Assembly: GCA_018711785.1 (NCBI GenBank)
Contig: DVHW01000245.1
Span: 1 to 11,579 of the forward strand
Direction: 5' to 3'
From: Candidatus Galloscillospira excrementavium
Lineage (GTDB): Bacteria; Bacillota; Clostridia; Oscillospirales; Oscillospiraceae
Length of the DNA stretch: 11,579 nucleotides
Shown here: positions 1 to 6,457 of the stretch, piece by piece
How the letters are laid out: each line of letters starts with the position of its first letter
Position numbering within the stretch: position 1 is the stretch's first letter
Made by a program: the position numbers and the translations under genes
Notes under the pieces: generated by a model
What the model was told of the DNA's origin: nothing
The model's input: only the letters and a program-made list of their open reading frames with translations
The model's database searches: none

Positions 1-1223
1 GGCACGTCGGAGGACTCGTCCACGTCCTCGGTGTCGGGGTCATCCTCGGTCAGCTCGGCCTTGATGAGGATATGGCGCACGTCCACCGTGGGGTCGTCGT
101 TGCGCCCGCTGCCCAGGAAGAGCACTACCCAGTAGCCGCTGCCGCTGGACTCGATGGAAGTGATGTCGCCCGGCTGGCGGTCGCTGCTGCTCAGCCACTC
201 ATAGTAGACCGAGGAGTTGATGTTGCTGCCCATCTCGGTGCGCAGGTTGGTGTCGGGGTCGGCATAGGTGGAGTCCTCGCCCAGCTGCTCCAGCACCAGC
301 TCGTTGAAGGCGTCAGACTTGTCGCCCTCTGCCGCCTGCACGCCGGAGACAATGGCGTCAGCCTTGTTCTTGGCCTCCTCCAGAGCGGCGGCCTCGTCCT
401 CCTCGGTGGGCTCCACGGTATTGCCGTCCTCGTCAGTGGTGCTGCTGGCCACGCCAGAGATATAGGCGTAGCGGTACTCGTAGCTGGTGATCTCCGCCGC
501 GTGATCCTCGGCGTAGGCCTCAAAGTCCTCGTCCGTATAGGTCAGGGAGTCCTGATGCTGGTCGCGGTACTCGCTGGCCAGCATCTGCTCGGTGAGCAGA
601 TCCCGGTAGAGCCCCTCGGTCACATAGCGGCCATAGAGGGCCGTCAGATAGGAGGCGGCGTTGGGATAGCCATTGGAGGTGGCATTGGTGGACAGGGAGT
701 CCATGGAGTCCTCCACCTGCTGCTTGCCGTCGTCGGAGAGCTGGTAGCCGGCAGCATCAGCGGCATCCGTGAGCGCAGTGATCTGCCGGAGCATATTCAG
801 AGCGCTCTCTTCGAAATACTCGGCGTAGGTCTGCCCGGTCTCGCTGTTGTAGACCTGAGCGTCCCCGTCTTCTGAGGTAAAGTCATAGGCCTGATAGGGG
901 TCCTCCAGGAAGGAGATGCCATAGGAGGAGTACATCTGCTGATAGTACAGCTCACTCTGGCGGACATAGTTATAATAGTACTGCATCTCAGCCACGGAGA
1001 CATTTCGGTCGCCCACGGTGGCGGCGGTGACGCCGCGCTGGAAGATGCCGGAGTGCCAGACCAGCAGGGCCACCACGGCGAGGGCGATGACCACGCCGAT
1101 CACAGTATAGATCACGGTCTTTCTCTTCCGCGCCTGGGCCTCCTTCTGCTCCCGGATCTGCTTCTGGGTGGGCCCCTGGCTCAGGAGGTCCTGACGCTGC
1201 TTCTTTTCTCTGGATGCGCTCAT
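1..1223 (-). CDS. Membrane-anchored parvulin-type peptidyl-prolyl isomerase (PrsA/SurA-like foldase), 3' end outside window
   Basis: This reading frame is open for 407 codons from an ATG at 1223 and runs off the left edge, so the C-terminus is missing. Residues 1-35 are charged and Lys/Arg/Gln-rich (cytoplasmic). Residues 36-57 form one hydrophobic segment (TVIYTVIGVVIALAVV region), so the protein is an N-in signal-anchor protein and not a lipoprotein like classical PrsA. Residues 68-230 are a SurA_N-like helical chaperone region rich in Tyr and Gln. Residues 245-372 look like a degenerate parvulin domain (YEYRYAYISG strand, helical EEAKNKADAI, then PGDITSIESSGSGYWVV). A second parvulin domain begins at VRHILIKAE (382-390), just before the window edge. 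Family knowledge: such proteins assist folding of secreted proteins outside the membrane. The SD-like AGAGGA lies about 12 nt upstream, a little far. It is transcribed from the promoter at 1355-1383. The family is confident; the substrate is unknown. Confidence 0.85.
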   Translation of the reverse strand, partial: MSASREKKQRQDLLSQGPTQKQIREQKEAQARKRKTVIYTVIGVVIALAVVALLVWHSGIFQRGVTAATVGDRNVSVAEMQYYYNYVRQSELYYQQMYSSYGISFLEDPYQAYDFTSEDGDAQVYNSETGQTYAEYFEESALNMLRQITALTDAADAAGYQLSDDGKQQVEDSMDSLSTNATSNGYPNAASYLTALYGRYVTEGLYRDLLTEQMLASEYRDQHQDSLTYTDEDFEAYAEDHAAEITSYEYRYAYISGVASSTTDEDGNTVEPTEEDEAAALEEAKNKADAIVSGVQAAEGDKSDAFNELVLEQLGEDSTYADPDTNLRTEMGSNINSSVYYEWLSSSDRQPGDITSIESSGSGYWVVLFLGSGRNDDPTVDVRHILIKAELTEDDPDTEDVDESSDV

Positions 1224-1354
1224 GGTTTGGTTCAGTCCTCTCGTTGTAATTGCGCGGGTATGAAAATTCGGGAAAGGCCCCGGACAGCTGCGGAGGGACG
1301 TGGGAAATGCCACCGTAACCCGTCCGTGTGTCAAGGGCATCAATACGCCATGGC

Positions 1355-1383
1355 ATTATACAGGAAAACCCGCCCGCTTGCAA
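1355..1383 (-). promoter_or_regulatory. Sigma-A-like promoter of the foldase gene
   Basis: On the minus strand, TTGCAA (1383-1378), a 17-nt spacer and a perfect TATAAT (1360-1355). Transcription would start near 1348, leaving a 5' leader of about 125 nt before the ATG at 1223. A lone TTGACA at 1334-1329 lies inside this leader but has no -10 box at the right distance. Confidence 0.7.
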
Positions 1384-1384
1384 G

Positions 1385-1425
1385 CCCTAAAACGGATTTG
1401 AAGGGGAACAGGTGGGATTTTAGGG
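1385..1425. repeat. 8-bp inverted repeat upstream of the foldase promoter
   Basis: CCCTAAAA (1385-1392) is matched by TTTTAGGG (1418-1425) across a 25-nt gap. The left arm begins two bases beyond the -35 box at 1378-1383, so it could be a regulator site. It could equally be chance, as nothing else supports it. Confidence 0.25.
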
Positions 1426-1447
1426 AGAAAATGAGCCCCGGAGGGAT

Positions 1448-1484
1448 AAAAAGCCGGGATGGACAAGGGACTGTCCATCCCGGC
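1448..1484 (-). terminator. Intrinsic terminator of the 6S RNA transcript
   Basis: A perfect 13-bp inverted repeat, GCCGGGATGGACA (1453-1465) and its complement (1472-1484), encloses a 6-nt loop. Read on the minus strand the stem is followed directly by TTTTTATCC (1452-1444), the classical intrinsic-terminator form. It sits immediately after the closing stem of the structured RNA at 1486-1712 and well before the foldase promoter, so it separates the two transcripts. Confidence 0.85.
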
Positions 1485-1485
1485 G

Positions 1486-1712
1486 GCAGAAGGCAAGAAA
1501 CCCCGCTCTGGCCGTGGGGCCCGGTTAAAAACCTGCACGAAATGGCAGGTGGGTCGCCTCCGGTCCGTTTCTCCGCTTCCAACTTCCAGCGCCGGTCAGA
1601 GCCGGGCCGGGAGGCCTGCGATCCGCGGACCGAGTGGGGCATCCCGTTTGAGAGATGTGGGTTTTAACAAAGCACCTCACGCACCGAGCAGGGTGTGACC
1701 GCCTTCCGAGCT
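1486..1712 (-). ncRNA. ssrS: 6S RNA (regulator of sigma-70/sigma-A RNA polymerase)
   Basis: No protein frame is credible here, but the minus-strand RNA folds like 6S RNA. A long closing stem joins the two ends: GGAAGGC (1707-1701) with GCCTTC (1494-1489), CCCUGCUC (1693-1686) with GAGCGGGG (1508-1501, one G-U pair), and CGUGAGG with CCCCACG (1681-1675 with 1519-1513, one mismatch). A large asymmetric central bubble follows, with the 5' side near 1674-1641. On its 3' side is a small hairpin, ACCUGC/GCAGGU (1550-1545 with 1536-1531), a feature known from Bacillus/Clostridia 6S RNAs. An apical arm is closed by CUCGGUCCG (1634-1626) pairing with 1567-1558 (one bulge). The size (about 220 nt), the gene-free setting and the terminator right behind it fit. 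6S RNA binds the housekeeping holoenzyme by mimicking an open promoter and serves as template for short product RNAs. The exact 5' end and the promoter are not resolved. Confidence 0.78.
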
Positions 1713-1739
1713 CCAAAAAGAGGGGAATACGGTCGAATC

Positions 1740-1777
1740 AAAAAATCAGGACTCCTCTTCCTCTTCGAAGAGGACCT
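1740..1777 (-). terminator. Possible terminator overlapping the 3' end of the DUF1292 gene
   Basis: On the minus strand TCCTCTTC (1774-1767) pairs with GAAGAGGA (1760-1753) over a 6-nt loop. AGG/CCT extends the stem after a 2-nt bulge, and the stop codon region runs into TTTTTT (1745-1740). The stem lies inside the Glu-rich C-terminal codons, so coding bias could produce it by chance. Confidence 0.4.
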
Positions 1778-2048
1778 CCATAAATTGCTGATAGACTGCC
1801 TCCAGCTCCTCGTCGCTGTCCAGGGTGGAGAGCTGCTCCTCGCCGTTTTCCACCACGACCTTCAGGATGATGAGGCCGTACTCCTCATCCAGGTCGATGT
1901 CCTCGACCGCTTTGTCGCTGTCCACGGCGGGGAAGAAGGCCATATAGGTCTGGCCGTTGTACTCAATGGTCTCCAGGTGCTCCAGCTCGAACTCCTGTCC
2001 GTCCTCGTCCGTAATGGTAATGAAATCCGCGCCGAACTCCTCGCTCAT
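1746..2048 (-). CDS. DUF1292 (UPF0473, YrzB-like) small acidic protein
   Basis: A 100-residue, strongly acidic protein with the DUF1292 pattern: an N-terminal FITITDEDGQEFELEHLETI strand region (residues 9-28), a central YNGQTYMAFFPA segment (30-41), then YGLIILKVV (61-69) and a C-terminal helix ending in a Glu run. The family is widespread in Firmicutes, about 90-110 residues, cytoplasmic and of unknown biochemical function; in Bacillus the homologue lies beside yrrK and yrzL, but here it is alone. The ATG at 2048 was chosen because similarity to the family starts there and a GGGGT lies about 9 nt upstream. The longer open frame reaching to 2357 would cross the gene's own promoter and shows no family features. 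It is divergent from the PBP gene and lies directly upstream of the 6S RNA gene on the same strand, so read-through into 6S is possible. Confidence 0.88.
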   Translation of the reverse strand: MSEEFGADFITITDEDGQEFELEHLETIEYNGQTYMAFFPAVDSDKAVEDIDLDEEYGLIILKVVVENGEEQLSTLDSDEELEAVYQQFMEVLFEEEEES

Positions 2049-2095
2049 ATAGCATACCCCAAATCGCTTGATTTTTTCTGACTTCCTCTGGTGAT

Positions 2096-2124
2096 ATTGT
2101 ACCCTCAATGGGAGAAAAATGCAA
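2096..2124 (-). promoter_or_regulatory. Putative sigma-A promoter of the DUF1292 gene
   Basis: On the minus strand, TTGCAT (2124-2119), exactly 17 nt, then TACAAT (2101-2096). The predicted start near 2088 gives a leader of about 40 nt before the ATG at 2048. The -35 box is weak, but it has the same TTGCA core as two other promoters in the window. Confidence 0.6.
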
Positions 2125-2160
2125 GGGCCGGATGGTGCAATTTTTCGCCGGAGTTCCACG

Positions 2161-2179
2161 ATAACCATAAAATGGTTAT
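2161..2179. promoter_or_regulatory. 19-bp dyad between divergent promoters (candidate operator)
   Basis: ATAACCAT (2161-2168), AAA, ATGGTTAT (2172-2179): perfect 8-bp arms with a 3-bp centre. It lies 36 bp upstream of the DUF1292 -35 box and 8 bp upstream of the PBP -35 box. A stem with a 3-nt A-rich loop followed by TTTTT could instead be a weak hairpin, but no plus-strand gene ends here, which favours a protein-binding site. The cognate regulator is unknown. Confidence 0.4.
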
Positions 2180-2187
2180 TTTTAGGG

Positions 2188-2215
2188 TGGACAAGGGGCT
2201 GAAATGTGATATAAT
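2188..2215 (+). promoter_or_regulatory. Promoter of the penicillin-binding protein gene, extended -10
   Basis: TGGACA (2188-2193), a 16-nt spacer and a perfect TATAAT (2210-2215), preceded by TGA, which gives an extended -10 (TGNTATAAT). This is the best-matching promoter in the window. The predicted start is near 2222, so the leader to the TTG codon at 2372 is about 150 nt. Confidence 0.75.
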
Positions 2216-2221
2216 AGCCAA

Positions 2222-2371
2222 AGAGTGTGTGCAAAACCTGCCATCTGCTTGGCACCGCCGGCGCGGGTCCCGTGGGGCCAGCGGAGCGGCGGAGAAAATC
2301 ACGCCCTGGATCTGGGCAGAGAGAAACGATTGGGTATGGTTCGTTCACCCACCACATTCGGAGGTGTCACA
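2222..2371 (+). other. Long untranslated leader of the PBP gene
   Basis: About 150 nt between the predicted transcription start and the start codon. It is GC-rich around 2256-2295 and can form imperfect hairpins there, but I see no T-run terminator and no riboswitch that I recognise. Open frames through it carry no family signal. The Shine-Dalgarno GGAGGTG (2360-2366) is at its end. Confidence 0.4.
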
Positions 2372-2374
2372 TTG
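2360..2374 (+). promoter_or_regulatory. Ribosome binding site fixing a TTG start for the PBP
   Basis: GGAGGTG at 2360-2366 lies 7 nt (measured from GGAGG) before TTG at 2372-2374, in frame with the PBP. The nearest in-frame ATG (2338) has no comparable site. The resulting N-terminus, MDHNSQQ, is a normal short cytoplasmic tail. Confidence 0.75.
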
Positions 2375-5128
2375 GATCACAACAGCCAACAGCCCCGGCG
2401 CTCCGCCGCCCCCCAGGAGGGGACGGGCCAGCGCAGGCGGAAGAAGCGGCGGCACGGCCACCCCGTGGCCACGGCGGCCAAGGTCGTCGGCACCCTGCTG
2501 CTGGTGTTCATCACCACCGGCGCCATTCTGGCCTGCTTTGCCGCGGTCTACATCAGTACCGTCATCGTGCCCCAGGCCAACCTGGACCTCTACGACCTGA
2601 GCATGGATATGTCCCTGTCCAGCACCCTGTACTACACCGACCGGGCCACCGGCGAGCTCCAGGAGCTGCGGACCATCCACGGCGAGGAGAACCGCATCTG
2701 GATCGAGTTTGGCGAGATCCCGGAGGATCTCATCAACGCCACAGTGGCCATCGAGGACAAGCGCTTCTGGACCCACAACGGCGTGGACTGGATCCGCACC
2801 GCCAACGCGGTGCTGCGCATGTTCACCGGCGGGGACATCCAGGGGGGCTCCACCATCACCCAGCAGCTCATCAAGAACGTGACCCAGGACAAGGAGGTCA
2901 CGGTGAAGCGGAAGATCACGGAGATCTTCCGGGCCCTGGAGTTTGAGAAGAACTACTCCAAGGAGGAGATCCTGACCTACTACCTCAACGAGATCTACAT
3001 GGGCCACGGGTGCTACGGCGTGTACACCGCCTCGTACCGGTACTTCGGCAAGAACGTCACCGAGCTGAGCCTGGCCGAGTGCGCCAGCCTCATCAGCATC
3101 ACCAACAACCCCTCGCTCTATGACCCCTATGCCTCCGGCCTCAACGAGGACGGCACCACCAACCCCGACTGGGGCCGCAACAATAACGCCAACCGGGCTC
3201 TCAACGTGCTCTATGCCATGAGTGAGCAGACTGATCGGGATGGCAACCCCATGATCACCCAGGAGGAGTACGAGGAGGCGGTGGCCCAGATCGAGGCCGG
3301 CCTCAACTTCACCAGTGCCAGTGTGGACGAGGAGGGGGAGACCACCTCCAGCTCCAGCGACGACCCCTACACCTGGTACGAGGACCAGGTCATCGACGAC
3401 GTGATCGCTGATCTGGTGGAACTGGGCTATGACCAGCGGGTGGCCAGCAACATGGTATTCTACGGCGGACTGTCCATTGAGACCTGTCTTGACCCGGAGG
3501 TCCAGGCCATCGTGGACTCGGTATATCAGGACACCTCCAACCTGGACATCGTGTCCTCCTCCGGCCAGCAGCTCCAGTCGGCCATCGTCATCGTGGACCC
3601 CAACGGCGACGTGGTGGCCCTGGCCGGCGGCATGGGGGAGAAGGAGGGCAGCCGCTCGTGGAGCCGGGCCAGCGACTCCCTGCGTCAGCCCGGGTCTTCC
3701 TTCAAGGCCCTGTCGGTCTACGCCCCGGCCATCGAGGCGGGGCTCATCACCCCCAGCACGGTCTTTGACGACGCGCCCTACCGCCTGGAGGGAGGCAACG
3801 CCTGGCCGGTCAACGTGGACGGGGTGTTCCGCGGCCGCATGTCGGTCTTTGAGGCCGTCCAGCGCTCCTCCAACCCGGTGGCCGTGCGCACCCTGGCCCT
3901 GCTGACCCCCCAGGAGTCCTACAACTTCCTCATCGGCATCGGCTTTGAGGACGACCTGGTGTACAGCGAGGAGCGGAACGGCCGCACCTATTCCGACATC
4001 GACCTGGCCCCCCTGTCCATGGGCGGCCTGACCGACGGCGTGTCGGTGCTCCACATGGCGGCGGCTTTCTCCATGTTCCCCCGGGACGGGGTGTACCTGG
4101 AGCCCAGGACCTACACCGTGGTGCGGGACTCCAACGGCAAGGTCATTCTGGACAACACCACCGACCGGGTGGGTGTGCCCGTCATCAGCGAGGAGACCGC
4201 CTGGTATATGAACTATATGCTGGAGAACGTGGTCAACCGGGGCACCGGCACCGGGGCCCAGATCTCTGGCATGACGGTGGCCGGCAAGACCGGCTCCTCT
4301 TCCTCCAACTACGACCGCTGGTTCGTGGGCTACACCCCCTACTACACCGCCGCGGTCTGGGTGGGCTACGACCAGCAGGAGCGCATCCGCAGCAACGGCA
4401 ACCCGGCGCCCGGCATGTGGAAAAAGGTCATGGAGCCCCTCCACGAGGGGCTGGAGAACAAGGACTTCAACACCCCGGACGGCCTGGTGCAGCGGAGCCT
4501 GTGCGCGGAGAGCGGGATGCTGCTCAACGACTACTGCGCCATGGACCCCAGAGGTGTCCAGACCACCACCGGCTGGTTCTTCGAGGGGGATGAGCCAACC
4601 CAGTACTGCACCGTCCACTCGGAGGAGGGGCTGGTGGAGATCTGCCTGGACTGCCCCATCCTCAACAGCAGCGGCAACCCCACCGGCATGTACCACCTGG
4701 CCGGGGAGTACTGCCCGGAGGAGAGCCGCAACACGGTCTGCCTGATGGTGCTGGACCGGCCCGACATCAACGGCGTGCTGGCCAATGACTATGTTTTTAC
4801 CAAGTCCTATATCGACTCCCTGGGCGAGGAGGCCTACTGCACCCTCCACACCACGCCCACCGAGCCGGAGGCCTATGACCCCCTGAACTTCGACCCCTTT
4901 GACCCCGCCACCTGGCCCACGGAGGAGCAGTGGCCGGGCTTTGACATCAGCGACCCCGCCACCTGGCCCGTGGTCACGGAGCCCGACCCCGGCGGGGAGG
5001 AGACCGTCCCGCCCACCGAGACCGGAGAGCCGGTGACCACCCCCGACCCGGAAGCGTCGGCGGAGCCCACGCCGCCGGCCACCACCTCGGGCCCGGATGA
5101 GAACGAGCCCTACGTCCCGGCGGCCTAG
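2372..5128 (+). CDS. Class A penicillin-binding protein (bifunctional peptidoglycan glycosyltransferase/DD-transpeptidase, PBP1A family)
   Basis: The 918-residue product polymerises lipid II and cross-links the stem peptides on the outer face of the membrane. Residues 20-30 are a basic cytoplasmic patch and 37-62 a membrane anchor. The GT51 domain follows: catalytic Glu128 in AIEDKRFW, GGSTITQQLIKN (158-169), RKITEIFRALEFEK (180-193) and YYLNEIYMGHGCYGV (203-217). The transpeptidase domain has Ser442-Ser443-Phe444-Lys445 (SxxK; Ser442 nucleophile), Ser499-Ser500-Asn501 (SxN) and Lys639-Thr640-Gly641 (KTG), so all catalytic motifs are intact. Residues 711-823 form an extra Cys-rich region with eight cysteines (711, 722, 746, 758, 761, 781, 790, 823). 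The tail has two DPATWP repeats (844-849, 861-866) and a Pro/Thr/Glu-rich end after 870. At 918 residues it is longer than a typical PBP1A because of these extensions. It is monocistronic, with its own promoter and terminator, and uses a TTG start. Confidence 0.96.
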   Translation: MDHNSQQPRRSAAPQEGTGQRRRKKRRHGHPVATAAKVVGTLLLVFITTGAILACFAAVYISTVIVPQANLDLYDLSMDMSLSSTLYYTDRATGELQELRTIHGEENRIWIEFGEIPEDLINATVAIEDKRFWTHNGVDWIRTANAVLRMFTGGDIQGGSTITQQLIKNVTQDKEVTVKRKITEIFRALEFEKNYSKEEILTYYLNEIYMGHGCYGVYTASYRYFGKNVTELSLAECASLISITNNPSLYDPYASGLNEDGTTNPDWGRNNNANRALNVLYAMSEQTDRDGNPMITQEEYEEAVAQIEAGLNFTSASVDEEGETTSSSSDDPYTWYEDQVIDDVIADLVELGYDQRVASNMVFYGGLSIETCLDPEVQAIVDSVYQDTSNLDIVSSSGQQLQSAIVIVDPNGDVVALAGGMGEKEGSRSWSRASDSLRQPGSSFKALSVYAPAIEAGLITPSTVFDDAPYRLEGGNAWPVNVDGVFRGRMSVFEAVQRSSNPVAVRTLALLTPQESYNFLIGIGFEDDLVYSEERNGRTYSDIDLAPLSMGGLTDGVSVLHMAAAFSMFPRDGVYLEPRTYTVVRDSNGKVILDNTTDRVGVPVISEETAWYMNYMLENVVNRGTGTGAQISGMTVAGKTGSSSSNYDRWFVGYTPYYTAAVWVGYDQQERIRSNGNPAPGMWKKVMEPLHEGLENKDFNTPDGLVQRSLCAESGMLLNDYCAMDPRGVQTTTGWFFEGDEPTQYCTVHSEEGLVEICLDCPILNSSGNPTGMYHLAGEYCPEESRNTVCLMVLDRPDINGVLANDYVFTKSYIDSLGEEAYCTLHTTPTEPEAYDPLNFDPFDPATWPTEEQWPGFDISDPATWPVVTEPDPGGEETVPPTETGEPVTTPDPEASAEPTPPATTSGPDENEPYVPAA

Positions 5129-5140
5129 CAAAACAACAGA

Positions 5141-5178
5141 CGCCCCCGGCGTGCTTCGGCGCGCCGGGGGCGCTTTTT
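5141..5178 (+). terminator. Intrinsic terminator after the PBP gene
   Basis: A 14-bp GC-rich stem (5141-5154 with 5159-5172, one G-U pair) is closed by a stable TTCG tetraloop (5155-5158) and followed by CTTTTT. It starts 12 nt after the TAG stop. It lies between convergent genes; an A-rich stretch on the other side (5130-5139) gives weak potential in the opposite direction. Confidence 0.93.
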
Positions 5179-5188
5179 GTCTGGAATT

Positions 5189-6262
5189 TTAATCCTTCCA
5201 CAGGCGGAGCAGGCCGCAGTCGTGGAACTGCTTGAGCAGGATGGCACAGAGGGGGGCGAGGATCATGCCCGCCACGCCGAAGGCCCGGAATCCCACATAC
5301 ATGGCCAGAAGGGCGGCCAGCGGGGGCAGGCCCAGCCGCTCTCCCACCAGCTTGGGCTCCAGCAGGCTGCGCACCGCGGATATGACGCCGTAGAGCACCA
5401 CCAGACCCAGCGCCCGCGGCCAGTTTCCCGACAGCAGGGAGAAGACCGCCCAGGGGAGGAGGACCGTCCCTGTGCCAAAGACGGGCAGGGCGTCCAGCAG
5501 GGCGGTGAGGGCGGCCAGGAGCACGGCCAGGTCCACCCGGAGCAGGAGGAGACCCACCGTCAGCTCCCCGAAGGTGACCAGCATGAGCAGCCCCTGTGCC
5601 CGGAGCCATCCCCCCAGGGTGCCCCGCAGCAGGCGCCGGGCGGCGTCCAGCCTGGGCCGCCAGGCCCGGGGGATCTGCCGCCGGAGAAAGGCGAGCACGC
5701 CGGGGCGGCTGGCGCTGGTGAAGTAGGTGGCCAGGGCGGTGGTGAAGAGGAAGAGCCCTATGTCGGGCAGGGCGGAGAGCACGCTGCCGACCAGGCCGGC
5801 CAGCGCGTCGTAGAACTGGTTCGGGATGGCGATGCCCCGGGAGACCAGGCCGTCCAGGGCGTCGCGGAGAAATTCCTGAAGGCCCACCGGGGCGGCCACG
5901 AGGAAGCGGTAGGCCCAGTCCTCCAGCGCCGCGCCCAGGGAGGGCAGGGCGGAGAGCAGCGTGGGCAGACGGCCCAGCAGGAGGGAGGCCTCATACCCCA
6001 GCCGCCACAGGACCAGCCCCAGCGCGCCGCACAGCAGCAGGGACAGCACCACGGTGCAGATGGCCGCCGCGGCCCACCGGGGCAGGGAGAGGCGCTGCGT
6101 GAGAAAGGCCACCGGCCGCTCCAGCGCCCAGGCGAGCAGCAGGGCCAGCAGGAAGGGGAGCAGCCAGGGCAGGAGCACGGTGAGAAAGAGCCAGAGCCCC
6201 AGCAGGGCCAGGGCTGTGTACAGCAGGCGCAGCAGGAGGCGCGCGTGTTTGTTTTCCGGCAA
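5189..6262 (-). CDS. ytvI: Sporulation integral membrane protein YtvI-like (AI-2E family transporter fold)
   Basis: A 357-residue polytopic membrane protein of the AI-2E/PerM family. Hydrophobic segments lie at about 10-28, 31-48, 66-88, 155-185, 222-243, 246-272, 283-300 and 313-345. The family's hallmarks are DALPVFGTGTVLLPWA (257-272) and EPKLVGERLGLPPLAALLAM (302-321) followed by a Gly-rich last helix. Length and spacing match the YtvI sporulation subgroup better than long AI-2E exporters. Its transport substrate is not known. A TTG at 6262 is preferred over an ATG at 6385: AAGGAGGG (6275-6268) sits 5 nt upstream, and the longer form would add 41 hydrophilic residues and cross the divergent promoter at 6368-6396. 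It converges on the PBP gene. No clear sporulation-sigma promoter was recognised. The family is sure; the ytvI assignment less so. Confidence 0.85.
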   Translation of the reverse strand: MPENKHARLLLRLLYTALALLGLWLFLTVLLPWLLPFLLALLLAWALERPVAFLTQRLSLPRWAAAAICTVVLSLLLCGALGLVLWRLGYEASLLLGRLPTLLSALPSLGAALEDWAYRFLVAAPVGLQEFLRDALDGLVSRGIAIPNQFYDALAGLVGSVLSALPDIGLFLFTTALATYFTSASRPGVLAFLRRQIPRAWRPRLDAARRLLRGTLGGWLRAQGLLMLVTFGELTVGLLLLRVDLAVLLAALTALLDALPVFGTGTVLLPWAVFSLLSGNWPRALGLVVLYGVISAVRSLLEPKLVGERLGLPPLAALLAMYVGFRAFGVAGMILAPLCAILLKQFHDCGLLRLWKD

Positions 6263-6275
6263 GAGAGCCCTCCTT
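6262..6275 (-). promoter_or_regulatory. Ribosome binding site fixing a TTG start for ytvI
   Basis: Minus-strand AAGGAGGG (6275-6268), 5 nt, then TTG (6262-6260). It is a near-perfect Shine-Dalgarno at a good distance, and it decides the start against the upstream in-frame ATG. Confidence 0.75.
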
Positions 6276-6367
6276 CCTGGCCCGCGCCCGGAGCGGTTAT
6301 GGTCATTGTGACGAAAAAGAGGACATTCTGCCGTGGAAAGTTGTGTGTCCGTGGGGGACATTTTCGG

Positions 6368-6396
6368 TTGCATCCGGTGGGGCACTGTGATACACT
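6368..6396 (+). promoter_or_regulatory. Promoter of the ACT-hom-lysC operon
   Basis: TTGCAT (6368-6373), 17 nt, then TACACT (6391-6396), with an upstream TGA giving an extended -10. The start near 6403 leaves a leader of about 55 nt before the ATG at 6458. This leader is too short for a lysine riboswitch or a T-box, and none is seen. Confidence 0.6.
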
Positions 6397-6457
6397 AAAA
6401 CTCGGCTCGAGTACAAATGACTTTCTGTGAAGGACATAAGCGGGAGGGACGCATAGA

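Noticed and set aside
72..875. 267-codon plus-strand frame
   Set aside because: It is the antisense shadow of the foldase gene, which has a coherent signal anchor and a parvulin motif on the other strand.
1329..1334. Perfect TTGACA (minus strand) in the foldase leader
   Set aside because: No -10-like hexamer lies 16-18 nt downstream, and the TTGCAA-17-TATAAT promoter just upstream is better.
1053..1716. Several 60-200 codon frames across the 1224-1745 gap on both strands
   Set aside because: They have Arg/Pro/Gly-rich products without families and overlap the structured 6S RNA and its terminator; a non-coding RNA explains the region better.
1746..2357. 203-residue extended form of the DUF1292 protein
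   Set aside because: The extra 103 residues cross the promoter at 2096-2124 and the dyad, have no family similarity, and the start at 2048 fits the family length.
2345..5131. 928-codon open frame on the minus strand, opposite the PBP gene
   Set aside because: It mirrors the PBP codons in a GC-rich gene. The product is Gly/Val/His/Leu-rich with no domain, and the plus-strand PBP has all catalytic motifs.
5230..6240. Short GC-rich repeated words such as GGGCAGG and CCAGCAGG in the ytvI region, looking like a repeat array
   Set aside because: Spacing is irregular and follows Leu/Ala codons of the membrane protein, so it is neither a CRISPR array nor a tandem repeat.
5177..6430. 417-codon plus-strand frame with Gln/Gly/Glu-rich product
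   Set aside because: It is the antisense shadow of the Leu-rich membrane protein YtvI (Leu codons read backwards as Gln/Glu). It has no ribosome binding site and no domain.
6397..6457. Possible riboswitch or T-box before the ACT-hom-lysC operon
   Set aside because: The leader after the predicted start is only about 55 nt, with no terminator or antiterminator stems; a lysine riboswitch or T-box needs about 170 nt or more.
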